Assembly (NCBI GenBank): GCA_050031985.1
Contig: JBNAIG010000049.1
Span: 1-64,000 of the forward strand
Length of the DNA: 64,000 nucleotides
DNA from: SZUA-368 sp028533045
Lineage (GTDB): Bacteria; Spirochaetota; Spirochaetia; DSM-2461
Reading direction: 5' to 3'
The translations under genes and the position numbers were made by a program. The notes beneath the pieces were generated by a model, which saw nothing but the letters and a program-made list of their open reading frames with translations, was not told where the DNA came from and searched no databases. Positions 8,355-16,503 of this stretch are shown here, one piece after another. Position 1 is the stretch's first letter; each line of letters starts with the position of its first letter.

Positions 8355-9803
8355 TTACTGCTCTACGGAAGGAAGGTTATATCTGTATTCTGCATAAATA
8401 TGGGAGCCCAGGAGGGCTTTCAGGGATTCGAAAACGGCTCCGTCCCGGTAGGAATAGTCAAACATAATATACCCCATCCCCATATTCTTAAAGAAAATAG
8501 GTTCCACTATGAGGGCATAATTCTCTTCCTTGGGAAGATATTTGTTTGGGATAAGAAGCCTCTCCGTCATAATTCTATCTTCCGAATCAATTTTCAGTCC
8601 CCTCTTATCAACAAAGGCCTTCTGGAATATGACCTTTCCCTTCTCCATATCAAAGTTCTCGTAAAACATAATATAACAGTGTTTCATTCCAATTTGTTGT
8701 GAAATGAACTGTATGCTTTTATCCAAGTCTTCCGTAAGACTGACCGTCCCTGTTATTCTCCTGAATAGTTCAACGATTTTGTCCTTGTGGTACTTGATTT
8801 CTCGGGCCTGAACTTCCAACATCCTTTCCGATATTTCTCTCTTTGACAGAGATTTATTGTTGAGTAGAGTAATTAATTCTGACAGGTTGTCATTTTTCAA
8901 TTCCACATCGTTAGGAAGGAGGACTTCCTGAATCTCTCCGGTGGAGCAGCCGCAGGATTGTCTAATGTACATTTTAGTGTCGAAGCTTACTTCTTTTTTT
9001 ACTTCCTCACCTTCCAGAAGTTTGATTAAACTTTCTGCAGCCTTCCAGCCCTGTTTGTAGGAATCTTCATCCCAGGTCGTGAGGGGCGGGCTGGAATAGG
9101 TGCATTCGAATCGCCCCTGATGTCCGCAGACGGCCTTCTCTTCGGGGACTCTAATATTGTGTTCCTTCAAGGCGTTAATAATAGAAAACGCAACGTTATC
9201 ATTTACTGCTACGATGGCATCGAAGTCAATGTTTTTATCCAGCAGGTAGTTCACTACTTCGGCGCCTGCTTTACTATTGATATCCTTTGAAATAATCAGC
9301 TCTTCCCTAAGCGGGATATCGTGTTTCTTAAGGGCGGCTTCATAACCAATCTGTCTCTCATTGGAGGAATTGTTGTTTTTAGGGCCACGAAGATAGACAA
9401 TTTTATTATAATTATGAGTCTCTATAAGGTGGTCCATGAGTTTTTCCATGCCCCCCGCATAGTCCGGTTTTACATTGATATACTCTTCGTCATCACCGCA
9501 TATTGTTACGATGGGAAAATCTTTATAGCGGTTCAGGAACTTTTTAAATTCCTCTTTTGACTGGTAGCGGGAAAGGGAGCTGGTGGGAATGATAATTCCC
9601 GAAACCTGATCTTTGTGAACTTGGTTAAATATGTTCTCTCTAAAAGGAGAATAGGGTTTTTGGGCATTAAGTGCCAAACCGGCATAAATAAGAACATTGT
9701 AATTATTAAGCTTGGCACAGTCCGTGATACCCAAGGATACATTCTTGTGATAAGGCGTGGTAAGGGTGCTTAGAAATGCGGCAATAGTTTTTTTATTATT
9801 CAA
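8355..9803 (-). CDS. LacI-type sensor-GAF protein without output domain
   Basis: About 482 residues, the shortest of three tandem paralogues. It has the LacI-type sensor, the CGC motif in RQSCGC, and the GAF-like region ending SHIYAEYRY, then stops just before the PAS domain found in the other two. I place the start at TTG 9803 (LNNKKTIAAF) by alignment with the paralogues; an ATG at 9827 would add eight residues (MAYWGNKV). It has no signal peptide, no helix-turn-helix and no enzyme domain. It is probably cotranscribed with the two longer paralogues downstream. Confidence 0.8.
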   Translation of the reverse strand: MNNKKTIAAFLSTLTTPYHKNVSLGITDCAKLNNYNVLIYAGLALNAQKPYSPFRENIFNQVHKDQVSGIIIPTSSLSRYQSKEEFKKFLNRYKDFPIVTICGDDEEYINVKPDYAGGMEKLMDHLIETHNYNKIVYLRGPKNNNSSNERQIGYEAALKKHDIPLREELIISKDINSKAGAEVVNYLLDKNIDFDAIVAVNDNVAFSIINALKEHNIRVPEEKAVCGHQGRFECTYSSPPLTTWDEDSYKQGWKAAESLIKLLEGEEVKKEVSFDTKMYIRQSCGCSTGEIQEVLLPNDVELKNDNLSELITLLNNKSLSKREISERMLEVQAREIKYHKDKIVELFRRITGTVSLTEDLDKSIQFISQQIGMKHCYIMFYENFDMEKGKVIFQKAFVDKRGLKIDSEDRIMTERLLIPNKYLPKEENYALIVEPIFFKNMGMGYIMFDYSYRDGAVFESLKALLGSHIYAEYRYNLPSVEQ

Positions 9804-9851
9804 AACCTTGTTCCCCCAATAAGCCATCCTACCATAAGGGGAGAGATGAAT

Positions 9852-10121
9852 CTAGGCTGATTTTTCCCCGGCGGCCAGCATCTCTTTAAGAGCTTGGGCC
9901 AGCTGGTCGGGGCAGGAGGTTCCCCTCATCCCGCAGGGAGTGCCTTCCAGTGCCTTAATGATCTCTTCCGCATGGCTGCCTTCGGCCAGACGGGCTACAC
10001 CTGCCGTATTGCCGGCGCAACCTCCTGTGAATCTCACTTTTTCAATGATGTTGTTTGAGTTGAGTCGGATATCTATTTTTCGGGCACATACGCCCTTGGG
10101 TTTATAACTATAGGTCTTCAT
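9852..10121 (-). CDS. TSCPD domain small protein
   Basis: An 89-residue protein of the TIGR03905/TSCPD family, of unproven function; the family domain also occurs at the end of some vitamin B12-dependent ribonucleotide reductases. Visible marks are the N-terminal TYSYKPKGVCA, the GGCAGN motif, PCGMRGTSCPDQLA and the cysteines that could bind metal. Start ATG 10121 is favoured because a consensus promoter ends seven bases before it; the upstream TTG at 10157 lies inside the -35 element. Confidence 0.85.
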   Translation of the reverse strand: MKTYSYKPKGVCARKIDIRLNSNNIIEKVRFTGGCAGNTAGVARLAEGSHAEEIIKALEGTPCGMRGTSCPDQLAQALKEMLAAGEKSA

Positions 10122-10128
10122 ATGGTTT

Positions 10129-10157
10129 ATTCTATATTTGGAATGTAAAAATGTCAA
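10129..10157 (-). promoter_or_regulatory. Promoter of TSCPD gene (leaderless)
   Basis: Read on the minus strand: TTGACA (10157-10152), a 17-base spacer, TAGAAT (10134-10129), then seven bases to ATG 10121. No ribosome binding site lies between, so the mRNA probably starts at or next to the start codon. Confidence 0.75.
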
Positions 10158-10165
10158 CGGATGTG

Positions 10166-10966
10166 CTACCGGTAGGAAGCTGTCCGATAATCGCTGGGGC
10201 TTTGGCCGGTCATTCGGCGAAAGAATTTTGAAAATCCCCAGATATCGGAAAAACCCAGGTGATAGGATATTTCCGTAACCGAGAGGTCCGAGAGATGGAG
10301 CAGGGTCTGGGCATGTTCTATTCTTTCCCTGTCAAGAAAGGGTTTGAGAGAGTAGCCCGTCTCTTCTTTGAGCTTTTTTGAGAGATGGGGGCGGCTCAGA
10401 TCCATCAGTTGAGCTATTTCGTCGGCGGTGGGGAAATATCCTGTTTTGGTAAAGAGCTGGTTTCTTATCCTCTCGGCGGTGGTCATGGTTTTGACCTCTT
10501 TGTTGTAGATATGCTCCAGTTCTATAAGGGTTTTAAGGGCGTTTTGAATATGTACCGACACCTGGTCTGTTTCCACTTCTTCATCGGCTAGAAATTCGGC
10601 AATGTAGTGTTTGAGCGGGGTGATATTACGGGGGTCGCTAAAGAGGAGGGGCCGGTCAATTTTCTTGCGGGTCTCACAATTAAATTTGAAAGAGTAGTAT
10701 TCACAGTGGGAGCCGATGTATTCAAAGCTGTGATGGAGACCGGGAGGGATGACAATTATCCGGTGTTCATCCAGGGGGATTTCCTGGTCTTCAAAACAGG
10801 CGATTCCCCGGCCGGCAATAAGTATTTCTGCCTGCCAGTAATCGTGGAAGTGGTAACTGTCCCGTTTTTTCTCATCCCGCTGGCAGTGTTCCCAGTAAAG
10901 CAGGTTCAGTTTGAGGGAGGGAATGGGGTCTCGGGAGCTTGTCAGGTCAAAACGATCATATTGCAT
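10166..10966 (-). CDS. AraC family regulator with cupin sensor
   Basis: A 266-residue transcription factor. Residues about 20-90 form an AraC-type cupin (YHFHDYWQAEILIAG, then VIPPGLHHSF), and about 160-262 form the double helix-turn-helix domain, ending with the family signature GFSDIWGFSKFFRRMTGQSP. It is divergent from the ManD-aldo/keto reductase-sugar ABC operon and is its likely activator, responding to a sugar or sugar acid. AAGGAAGG lies upstream of the ATG. Its promoter overlaps that of the operon on the opposite strand. Confidence 0.9.
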   Translation of the reverse strand: MQYDRFDLTSSRDPIPSLKLNLLYWEHCQRDEKKRDSYHFHDYWQAEILIAGRGIACFEDQEIPLDEHRIIVIPPGLHHSFEYIGSHCEYYSFKFNCETRKKIDRPLLFSDPRNITPLKHYIAEFLADEEVETDQVSVHIQNALKTLIELEHIYNKEVKTMTTAERIRNQLFTKTGYFPTADEIAQLMDLSRPHLSKKLKEETGYSLKPFLDRERIEHAQTLLHLSDLSVTEISYHLGFSDIWGFSKFFRRMTGQSPSDYRTASYR

Positions 10967-10995
10967 TTTGGTAAATCCGCCTTCCTTTTTCCCAT

Positions 10996-11023
10996 TTGGC
11001 CGTGGGGAATCTGACCTTATAAT
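10996..11023 (+). promoter_or_regulatory. Promoter of acid-sugar operon
   Basis: TTGGCC at 10996-11001, a 16-base spacer, and TATAAT at 11018-11023, giving a leader of about 40 bases with AGGGAG before the TTG start at 11070. Confidence 0.6.
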
Positions 11024-11047
11024 AGAGCAGAATTACCGATTGGACAA
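11019..11047 (-). promoter_or_regulatory. Promoter of araC-type gene
   Basis: Read on the minus strand: TTGTCC (11047-11042), a 17-base spacer and TATTAT (11024-11019). Its -10 element overlaps the -10 element of the divergent operon base for base on the other strand. Confidence 0.5.
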
Positions 11048-11069
11048 CTTTTTTTTAGGGAGCCTTTTT

Positions 11070-12290
11070 TTGAAGATTCAAGATGTGAAAGTTTTTGTTG
11101 CCTCTCCTGGCAGGAATTTTGTCACCCTTAAAATCATTACGGAAGAAGGACTTTACGGTTTAGGTGATGCCACGGTGAATGGCCGGGAGCTGGCCGTGGC
11201 CGCCTATCTTAAGGATCATGTCGCTCCCTGTCTTATTGGAAAGGACGCCCACAACATAGAGGATATTTGGCAGTATCTATACCGCGGCGTATATTGGCGT
11301 AAAGGGCCGATTAATATGGCTGCCATAGGCGCTGTGGATATGGCTTTATGGGACCTGAAAGGGAAAGCGGCCGGTTTGCCGGTGTATCAGCTTTTAGGGG
11401 GACGTAGCCGGAAGGGCGTTACCCTCTATGCCCATGCCCAGGGAGCAACCATTGAGGAAACGCTGGGAGCGGCTCAGGTTTGGATTGATAAAGGTTTTAA
11501 GGCCGTAAGGCTCCAATGCGCTATTCCCGGCCTTGAGGGAACATACGGGGTTAAGACGAAGGAGCAGAAAGATTACTTTGCCATGCAAAGCAAGCGCTAC
11601 TTACCCCCGGAAGAGCCCTGGTCTACGGCAAAATACTTAAATTTTATTCCCGACCTGTTTAAAGCGGCCCGGGAGCGTTTTGGAGACAGCGTTGAGCTTC
11701 TCCATGATGTGCACCATCGCCTAACTCCTATCGAAGCCGCCCGTTTGGGAAAGGCCCTTGAGCCTTATCATCTCTTTTTTCTGGAAGATGCGGTGGCGGC
11801 GGAGAATCAGGAGAGTTGTGCTGTCATTAGGCAGCATACGACAACTCCTTTGGCTATTGGAGAGATATACAACACGATTTGGGACTGTAAGGGGATGATC
11901 GAAAATCAGTCCATCGACTATATTCGGGTAGCGGCCACCCATGCGGGAGGAATCAGCGGGGTTCGACGCATCGCCGATTACGCCGGGCTTTTTCATGTGC
12001 GTACCGCCTTTCACGGCCCGCCGGATATTTCGCCCATTGGCCATGCGGCCCATATGCACCTGGGACTGTGGGTGCCCAACTTCGGGATTCAGGAATTCGT
12101 ACGCTTTGGTACGGAGGTTTCCGACCGGGTCTTCTCCTATCCCATGAGAGTGGAAGATGGGATGGCTCTCTTGGAAGACAAACCCGGATTAGGGGTGGAT
12201 TTTAATGAAGATGAAGCGGATCTTCATCCTTATAAAAGGTCCTATTTGCCGGTGAGTCGGCTAGAGGACGGAACTTTGTGGAATTGGTAG
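11070..12290 (+). CDS. ManD-family acid-sugar dehydratase
   Basis: About 406 residues, enolase superfamily, ManD subgroup (D-mannonate or D-gluconate dehydratases). Visible: the N-terminal capping region, LHDVHHRLTPIEA with the first metal ligand, FFLEDAV with the second, GEIYNT with the third, and TAFHGPPDISP for the catalytic His loop. The reaction is removal of water from a six-carbon sugar acid to give 2-keto-3-deoxygluconate. I chose TTG 11070 (LKIQDVKV) because it follows AGGGAG and matches the usual family start and length of about 405; upstream in-frame codons run into the divergent regulator. It heads a six-gene catabolic operon. The exact substrate cannot be read from the sequence. 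Confidence 0.9.
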   Translation: MKIQDVKVFVASPGRNFVTLKIITEEGLYGLGDATVNGRELAVAAYLKDHVAPCLIGKDAHNIEDIWQYLYRGVYWRKGPINMAAIGAVDMALWDLKGKAAGLPVYQLLGGRSRKGVTLYAHAQGATIEETLGAAQVWIDKGFKAVRLQCAIPGLEGTYGVKTKEQKDYFAMQSKRYLPPEEPWSTAKYLNFIPDLFKAARERFGDSVELLHDVHHRLTPIEAARLGKALEPYHLFFLEDAVAAENQESCAVIRQHTTTPLAIGEIYNTIWDCKGMIENQSIDYIRVAATHAGGISGVRRIADYAGLFHVRTAFHGPPDISPIGHAAHMHLGLWVPNFGIQEFVRFGTEVSDRVFSYPMRVEDGMALLEDKPGLGVDFNEDEADLHPYKRSYLPVSRLEDGTLWNW

Positions 12291-12332
12291 TTGCAATAGC
12301 GAACGATTGGTCCTAATATGGATGAGGGAGAG

Positions 12333-13319
12333 ATGAAATTGAACAGACAATTTGGAAACACCGATTTACAAACCAGCCCTGTTGTTTACGGATGCATGGG
12401 CGGAGCCGGAGCCTTTGGTCCCCAGGAAGAAAAGGATTCTATTGAAGCCTTGCTCGGTGCCTATGAGGCGGGTGTTAATTTCTTTGATACCGCAGAAATG
12501 TATGGCAAAGGGTATTCGGAGCAGTTGCTTGGAAAGGCCTTTGGGGAAAAGAGAAAGGATATCATTATTTCCAGTAAAGTCTCTCCCAAAAATCTGTCCC
12601 CCGAAGGTATTCAGACCGCCTGTGAAAGAAGTTTAAAGAACCTCGGATCGGATTATCTTGATTTATATCTGATCCACTGGCCCAATCGGGATATCCCCTT
12701 GGCGGACAGCATTGGAGCCTTAAAGAAGCTTAAGGAGCAGGGGAAAATCCGCTATTACGGTGTTTCCAATTTTGGTAAAGAAGATTTGACCGACGCTCTG
12801 GAGCTGGGAGATATCTCGGCCAATCAGGTTCCCTATCATCTATTCTTCCGATCCATTGAATTCGATGTGCAGCTTCTTTGTGAAAAGAAAAAAGTACCCA
12901 TCATGTGTTATTCCTCCCTTATGCAGGGATTGTTGGCCGGGAAATATCGCTCTTTGGCGGATTTTCCCGCTTCGAGAGCCCGGACCCGAATGTTTGATTC
13001 CCGTCGTTGGGAACAGTGTGCCCACAAGGAACACGGTGCGGAAGAGGCCGGTCAGAAAGCGCTGGATGATATATGGAAAATCACCTCAGCCACCGGTTTA
13101 AGGATGGAAGAGCTGGCTGTGGGCTGGCTTAAGGCTCAAAAGGCTGTGGGCGGTGTTATTGTAGGTACCCGTAATGCGGAACAGAGCAAGGGCCTGCGCA
13201 ATTTACTCGATATTAAGTTGAGCCCCGATGTGCTTGCCGCCTTAACGGAGGCAACGGACGAACTAAAGAAGCAGCTGGGGGCGGATGTTGACATGTGGGG
13301 TAAAAACAGAATCCGTTAA
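12333..13319 (+). CDS. Aldo/keto reductase
   Basis: A 328-residue NADP(H)-dependent aldo/keto reductase with a TIM-barrel fold. The catalytic tetrad is visible: D and Y in FDTAEMYGKGYSE, K in SSKVSP, and H in LIHWP. NADP-binding residues sit near GVIVGTRNAEQ. I chose ATG 12333 (MKLNRQFGNTDL) because GAGGGAG immediately upstream is a good ribosome binding site; ATG 12318 would have none. It probably reduces or oxidises a sugar or sugar acid carried in by the transporter encoded downstream. Confidence 0.9.
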   Translation: MKLNRQFGNTDLQTSPVVYGCMGGAGAFGPQEEKDSIEALLGAYEAGVNFFDTAEMYGKGYSEQLLGKAFGEKRKDIIISSKVSPKNLSPEGIQTACERSLKNLGSDYLDLYLIHWPNRDIPLADSIGALKKLKEQGKIRYYGVSNFGKEDLTDALELGDISANQVPYHLFFRSIEFDVQLLCEKKKVPIMCYSSLMQGLLAGKYRSLADFPASRARTRMFDSRRWEQCAHKEHGAEEAGQKALDDIWKITSATGLRMEELAVGWLKAQKAVGGVIVGTRNAEQSKGLRNLLDIKLSPDVLAALTEATDELKKQLGADVDMWGKNRIR

Positions 13320-13322
13320 TTG

Positions 13323-13336
13323 GCTCCCCCGGGAGC
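13323..13336 (+). promoter_or_regulatory. Small intergenic hairpin
   Basis: GCTCC (13323-13327) pairs with GGAGC (13332-13336) around a four-base loop, followed by TTGTTATATT. It lies between the reductase and solute-binding protein genes and could slow transcription or protect an mRNA end. Weak call. Confidence 0.25.
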
Positions 13337-13397
13337 TTGTTATATTAGTTGGTTTACTCTTCTTAGGGGGAGTAGAAGATATTTAGGAGGAAATTTT

Positions 13398-14660
13398 ATG
13401 AAAAGGATTTTTAGTTTCAAAAAAATCGTAGTTTTGGCTTTGATGTGCTCATTTTTAATGGTGAGTGTAAGCTGTAATCGTACAAAAGACGGTGACAGCA
13501 TGGAGCCGCAGACACTCTCTTTCATTACCTGGAGAGGGGATGATTCAGAAGCTTATGATCAGATTATTGCCGCTTTTGAGGCGGAAAACCCCAATATTAC
13601 TGTGAATGTTGAGTATTTCAAAGGCGGTTCTACCTATGACGGAATCATTTCTACCAGAGGTATCGGCGGGGAGCTGGATTTCTACGCCGCCCAGCCCGGT
13701 GGTCAGGTTTCCGGACTTGTAGGCGCCGGTTATGCCCTGGATATCAGTGATCAGCCTTTTGTTGACAGAATGATCCCCGGTGCTATTGCTGCCGGTACTA
13801 TAGACGGAAAGACCTATGGTGTTGCTCAGGCAACCAGTACCATGTGTGTTTTCTACAACAAGGCCATCTTTGCCGAATACGGACTGGTTCCCCCCACAAC
13901 CTGGGATGAGTTCCTTAACATCTGTGAAACATTAAAAGGCGCCGGTGTAACACCCATGGCGGCCGGTTTCTCCCAGAGCTATATTGCCCAGAACTTCTGG
14001 AAGATGATGATGGGACACTACACTCCCGATGACTCTACCTACTGGAGACAGATTAGCGACGGAAAGATGACTCTTATGGATGAGCCTATCTACACCGTTG
14101 TTAAAGCTATGTCTTCCCTCGTTGAAAAGGGTTATTTTGTAGACGGCGTATCCGGTTTGGATAAACATGGTGCTGCGGCTCTGTTTGCCCAGGGTCAGGT
14201 AGCCATGGACGTAGAAGGTACCTGGAGAGCCGGAACTATCGCTGGAACCGAAGGGGCGCCCGAGTTCGGAATCTTCTCTATTCCTTTCATGGGTGATGCT
14301 AATGAAATGATCAATATTGTACACCCCAACCAGACGCACATGATTTTCCCCGCGTCCAAGAACATCGATGCGGCTCTCAAGTTTTACGACTTCATGATGA
14401 CTCCCGAAATGGAAGAGATCTACTGTACCGTAACCGGTCAGGTTCCCACCGTTAAGGGTACTCCAATTGCGAATCCCACTATCCAGATGATCTCCGATTA
14501 CATCAGTTCTACCAGACCTGTTCTGGGACATAACCTGAGTAATCCCAACAACGAAGTTTACAGCAACCTTAACGCTACCTGGACTCAGATCATGGTTGGC
14601 GGCGATGTAGACACCGTTCTGACAGACATGCAGGCTAAGATCGACGCTATCGAAAGATAA
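13398..14660 (+). CDS. Sugar ABC transporter solute-binding lipoprotein
   Basis: A 420-residue family 1 extracellular solute-binding protein (CUT1 class). A signal sequence ends in a lipobox-like LMVSVSC, with the cysteine at about residue 25, so the mature protein is anchored as a lipoprotein. Motifs typical of the family include IIAAFEAENPNITV near the start and FAQGQVAMDVEGTW near residue 280. ATG 13398 follows TTTAGGAGG. It should capture an oligo- or monosaccharide (or uronate) and deliver it to the two permeases encoded next. Confidence 0.92.
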   Translation: MKRIFSFKKIVVLALMCSFLMVSVSCNRTKDGDSMEPQTLSFITWRGDDSEAYDQIIAAFEAENPNITVNVEYFKGGSTYDGIISTRGIGGELDFYAAQPGGQVSGLVGAGYALDISDQPFVDRMIPGAIAAGTIDGKTYGVAQATSTMCVFYNKAIFAEYGLVPPTTWDEFLNICETLKGAGVTPMAAGFSQSYIAQNFWKMMMGHYTPDDSTYWRQISDGKMTLMDEPIYTVVKAMSSLVEKGYFVDGVSGLDKHGAAALFAQGQVAMDVEGTWRAGTIAGTEGAPEFGIFSIPFMGDANEMINIVHPNQTHMIFPASKNIDAALKFYDFMMTPEMEEIYCTVTGQVPTVKGTPIANPTIQMISDYISSTRPVLGHNLSNPNNEVYSNLNATWTQIMVGGDVDTVLTDMQAKIDAIER

Positions 14661-14687
14661 GCCCGATCTTATTTCGATTAACTTAGA

Positions 14688-14715
14688 GGGAGAAGTGCCC
14701 GGGGGGCCTTCTCCC
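14688..14715 (+). terminator. Hairpin after solute-binding protein gene
   Basis: GGGAGAAG (14688-14695) pairs with CTTCTCCC (14708-14715), with an inner GCC/GGC stem at 14697-14699 and 14705-14707. Only a weak T-rich tail follows. A hairpin here, between binding protein and permeases, usually lets the binding protein be made in excess by stabilising or ending part of the transcript. Confidence 0.6.
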
Positions 14716-14752
14716 TTCTTATGAAATGATTTTTGGGATAAGGAGTGCCTTA

Positions 14753-15658
14753 ATGAAATCCAAAACCAAAGCGCTATTGAAGAGGAATGCTGCCTATTAT
14801 GCCTTCCTTGCAGTACCCATGGCGCTCTACTTCGTATTCTTTTTCTATCCTAACTTTATGGCTCTTGTATGGAGTTTTTACAAGTGGGACGGACTTTCTC
14901 CGGAGATGACCTTCGTGGGAATGAAGAATTATGTGGATCTGTTTACCAAGAGTTCTCTGTTTTATCAGGCTTTTGGCAATACCCTCGTTTATACGGTCGT
15001 ATTGATGATAGGTTCCAACTTGCTGGGGCTTTTAGCGGCCCTGTTTATTTACAAACCGAGTAAATTAAATAACATATTCAGAACAATTTTCTACCTGCCC
15101 GGTGTTTTGGCCACTGTAGCCATTGGTTCCATGTGGACCCTGGGTGTGTACAATCCTAACTTTGGAATGTTGAATACTGTTCTTCGCGCTCTGCATCTGG
15201 ATGCTCTCACCACTGCCTGGCTGGCCGATCCCAATACGGCTCTTGTCAGTGTGGCCGTGGTACATGTCTGGCAGAACCTGGGATTCAGTATGATTCTTTA
15301 TATTGCCGGTATCCAGGAGATTCCGGAAGAGCTTTATGAGTCCGCTTCGATAGAAGGAGCCAACCGAGTACAGTATATCTGGCACATTGTGCTTCCCCTC
15401 CTAAGAAGGGTTGCTTCCATCGTCATGATTCTGGTTTTGATTTTTGGTATGCGTGCTTTTGGTCTTATCTTTATTATGACAGAAGGCGGTTCGGCTACGG
15501 GTGTTACGGAGGTTCTTACCACCATGCAGTTCCGTCAGGGATTCAGCTATAGAAAGGTGGGCTTTTCCAATGCCATAGCCGTTATGATTCTCTTTGTGGT
15601 TGTTACTACTTCGGCCGTACAGAAGTGGATGATTAGAGAACGGGGTAGCGTAAAATGA
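14753..15658 (+). CDS. Sugar ABC transporter permease (MalF-like)
   Basis: A 301-residue inner-membrane permease with six predicted helices and the cytoplasmic EAA loop (ELYESASIEGANRVQYIWHI) that docks with the ATPase. ATG 14753 follows AAGGAG; an upstream ATG at 14726 overlaps the hairpin and lacks a site. Its stop overlaps the next start by four bases (ATGA). No ATPase gene is present in the operon, so a shared MsmK/MsmX-type subunit encoded elsewhere is expected. Confidence 0.92.
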   Translation: MKSKTKALLKRNAAYYAFLAVPMALYFVFFFYPNFMALVWSFYKWDGLSPEMTFVGMKNYVDLFTKSSLFYQAFGNTLVYTVVLMIGSNLLGLLAALFIYKPSKLNNIFRTIFYLPGVLATVAIGSMWTLGVYNPNFGMLNTVLRALHLDALTTAWLADPNTALVSVAVVHVWQNLGFSMILYIAGIQEIPEELYESASIEGANRVQYIWHIVLPLLRRVASIVMILVLIFGMRAFGLIFIMTEGGSATGVTEVLTTMQFRQGFSYRKVGFSNAIAVMILFVVVTTSAVQKWMIRERGSVK

Positions 15659-16491
15659 AACACGAATCGTATAACAAAACAATGAAAAGGTTAAAATACC
15701 TTTTCCTCTCGGCCGTTTCGGTGGTGTTTCTATTCCCCATTTGGCTGGTATTTATTAACTCCTTTAAGAAGGATACGGAAATCTATACCAACCTGTTTGG
15801 GCTACCCTACAAGTTCCAGTTTATCAATTATGTGGATGCTTGGGTAAAGGGGAAATTTCACCTCTATTACATGAATAGTATTATTATTACCGCCGCATCG
15901 GTGGCCATAATTCTTCTGTTTGCTACTTTTTGTTCTTTTTCTTTAAGTCGAAAGGACCTGATTGGTAAAAAGATTATCAATGCTTTGTTTATCATAGGTA
16001 TTACCGTACCTGTACAGGTAAGTCTTATGCCACTTTTTGTGGAGATCAAGAATATGGGGCTCTATAATACCTTGATTGGTGTTATCATCCTTTTTGCCGC
16101 TTTCCGAATTTCCTTTGCCAGTTATATTATCACCGGTTTTATGGAAGGAATACCGGCGGAGTTGGAAGAAGCGGCCATTATCGACGGGGCTTCCGAGTTC
16201 TCTCTTTTTGCCAAGATTATTCTTCCCTTGAGTAAATCTTCCATTTCGGCGGTGGCTATTTTTAACATCGTTTTCGTATGGAATAACTTCTGGTTTCCCC
16301 TTATCTTCCTGAGTTCTCAGGATAAGAAAACCCTTCCCGTAGGTCTTTTGGCCTTCCAGGGGCAGGAAACGGTGGCCTTTGGTAAGCTCTTTGCCGGTAT
16401 TATGATCTTGACCCTACCAATTATCGTAGTTTACCTTTTACTGCAGAGACACTTTGTTCAAGGTGTAACAGCAGGGGCTGTTAAGGGGTAA
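15655..16491 (+). CDS. Sugar ABC transporter permease (MalG-like)
   Basis: A 278-residue inner-membrane permease, six helices, with the EAA loop ELEEAAIIDGASEFSLFAKI near residue 165 and the family end VQGVTAGAVKG. It starts within the stop of the MalF-like gene, so the pair is translationally coupled. It completes the membrane channel of the CUT1 transporter. Confidence 0.93.
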   Translation: MKHESYNKTMKRLKYLFLSAVSVVFLFPIWLVFINSFKKDTEIYTNLFGLPYKFQFINYVDAWVKGKFHLYYMNSIIITAASVAIILLFATFCSFSLSRKDLIGKKIINALFIIGITVPVQVSLMPLFVEIKNMGLYNTLIGVIILFAAFRISFASYIITGFMEGIPAELEEAAIIDGASEFSLFAKIILPLSKSSISAVAIFNIVFVWNNFWFPLIFLSSQDKKTLPVGLLAFQGQETVAFGKLFAGIMILTLPIIVVYLLLQRHFVQGVTAGAVKG

Positions 16492-16503
16492 AGAGGAGTT
16501 AAA

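Noticed and set aside
15380..15400. A sigma-54 type promoter (TGGCAC then TGCTT)
   Set aside because: It lies inside a permease gene and the spacing and second half do not fit the consensus.
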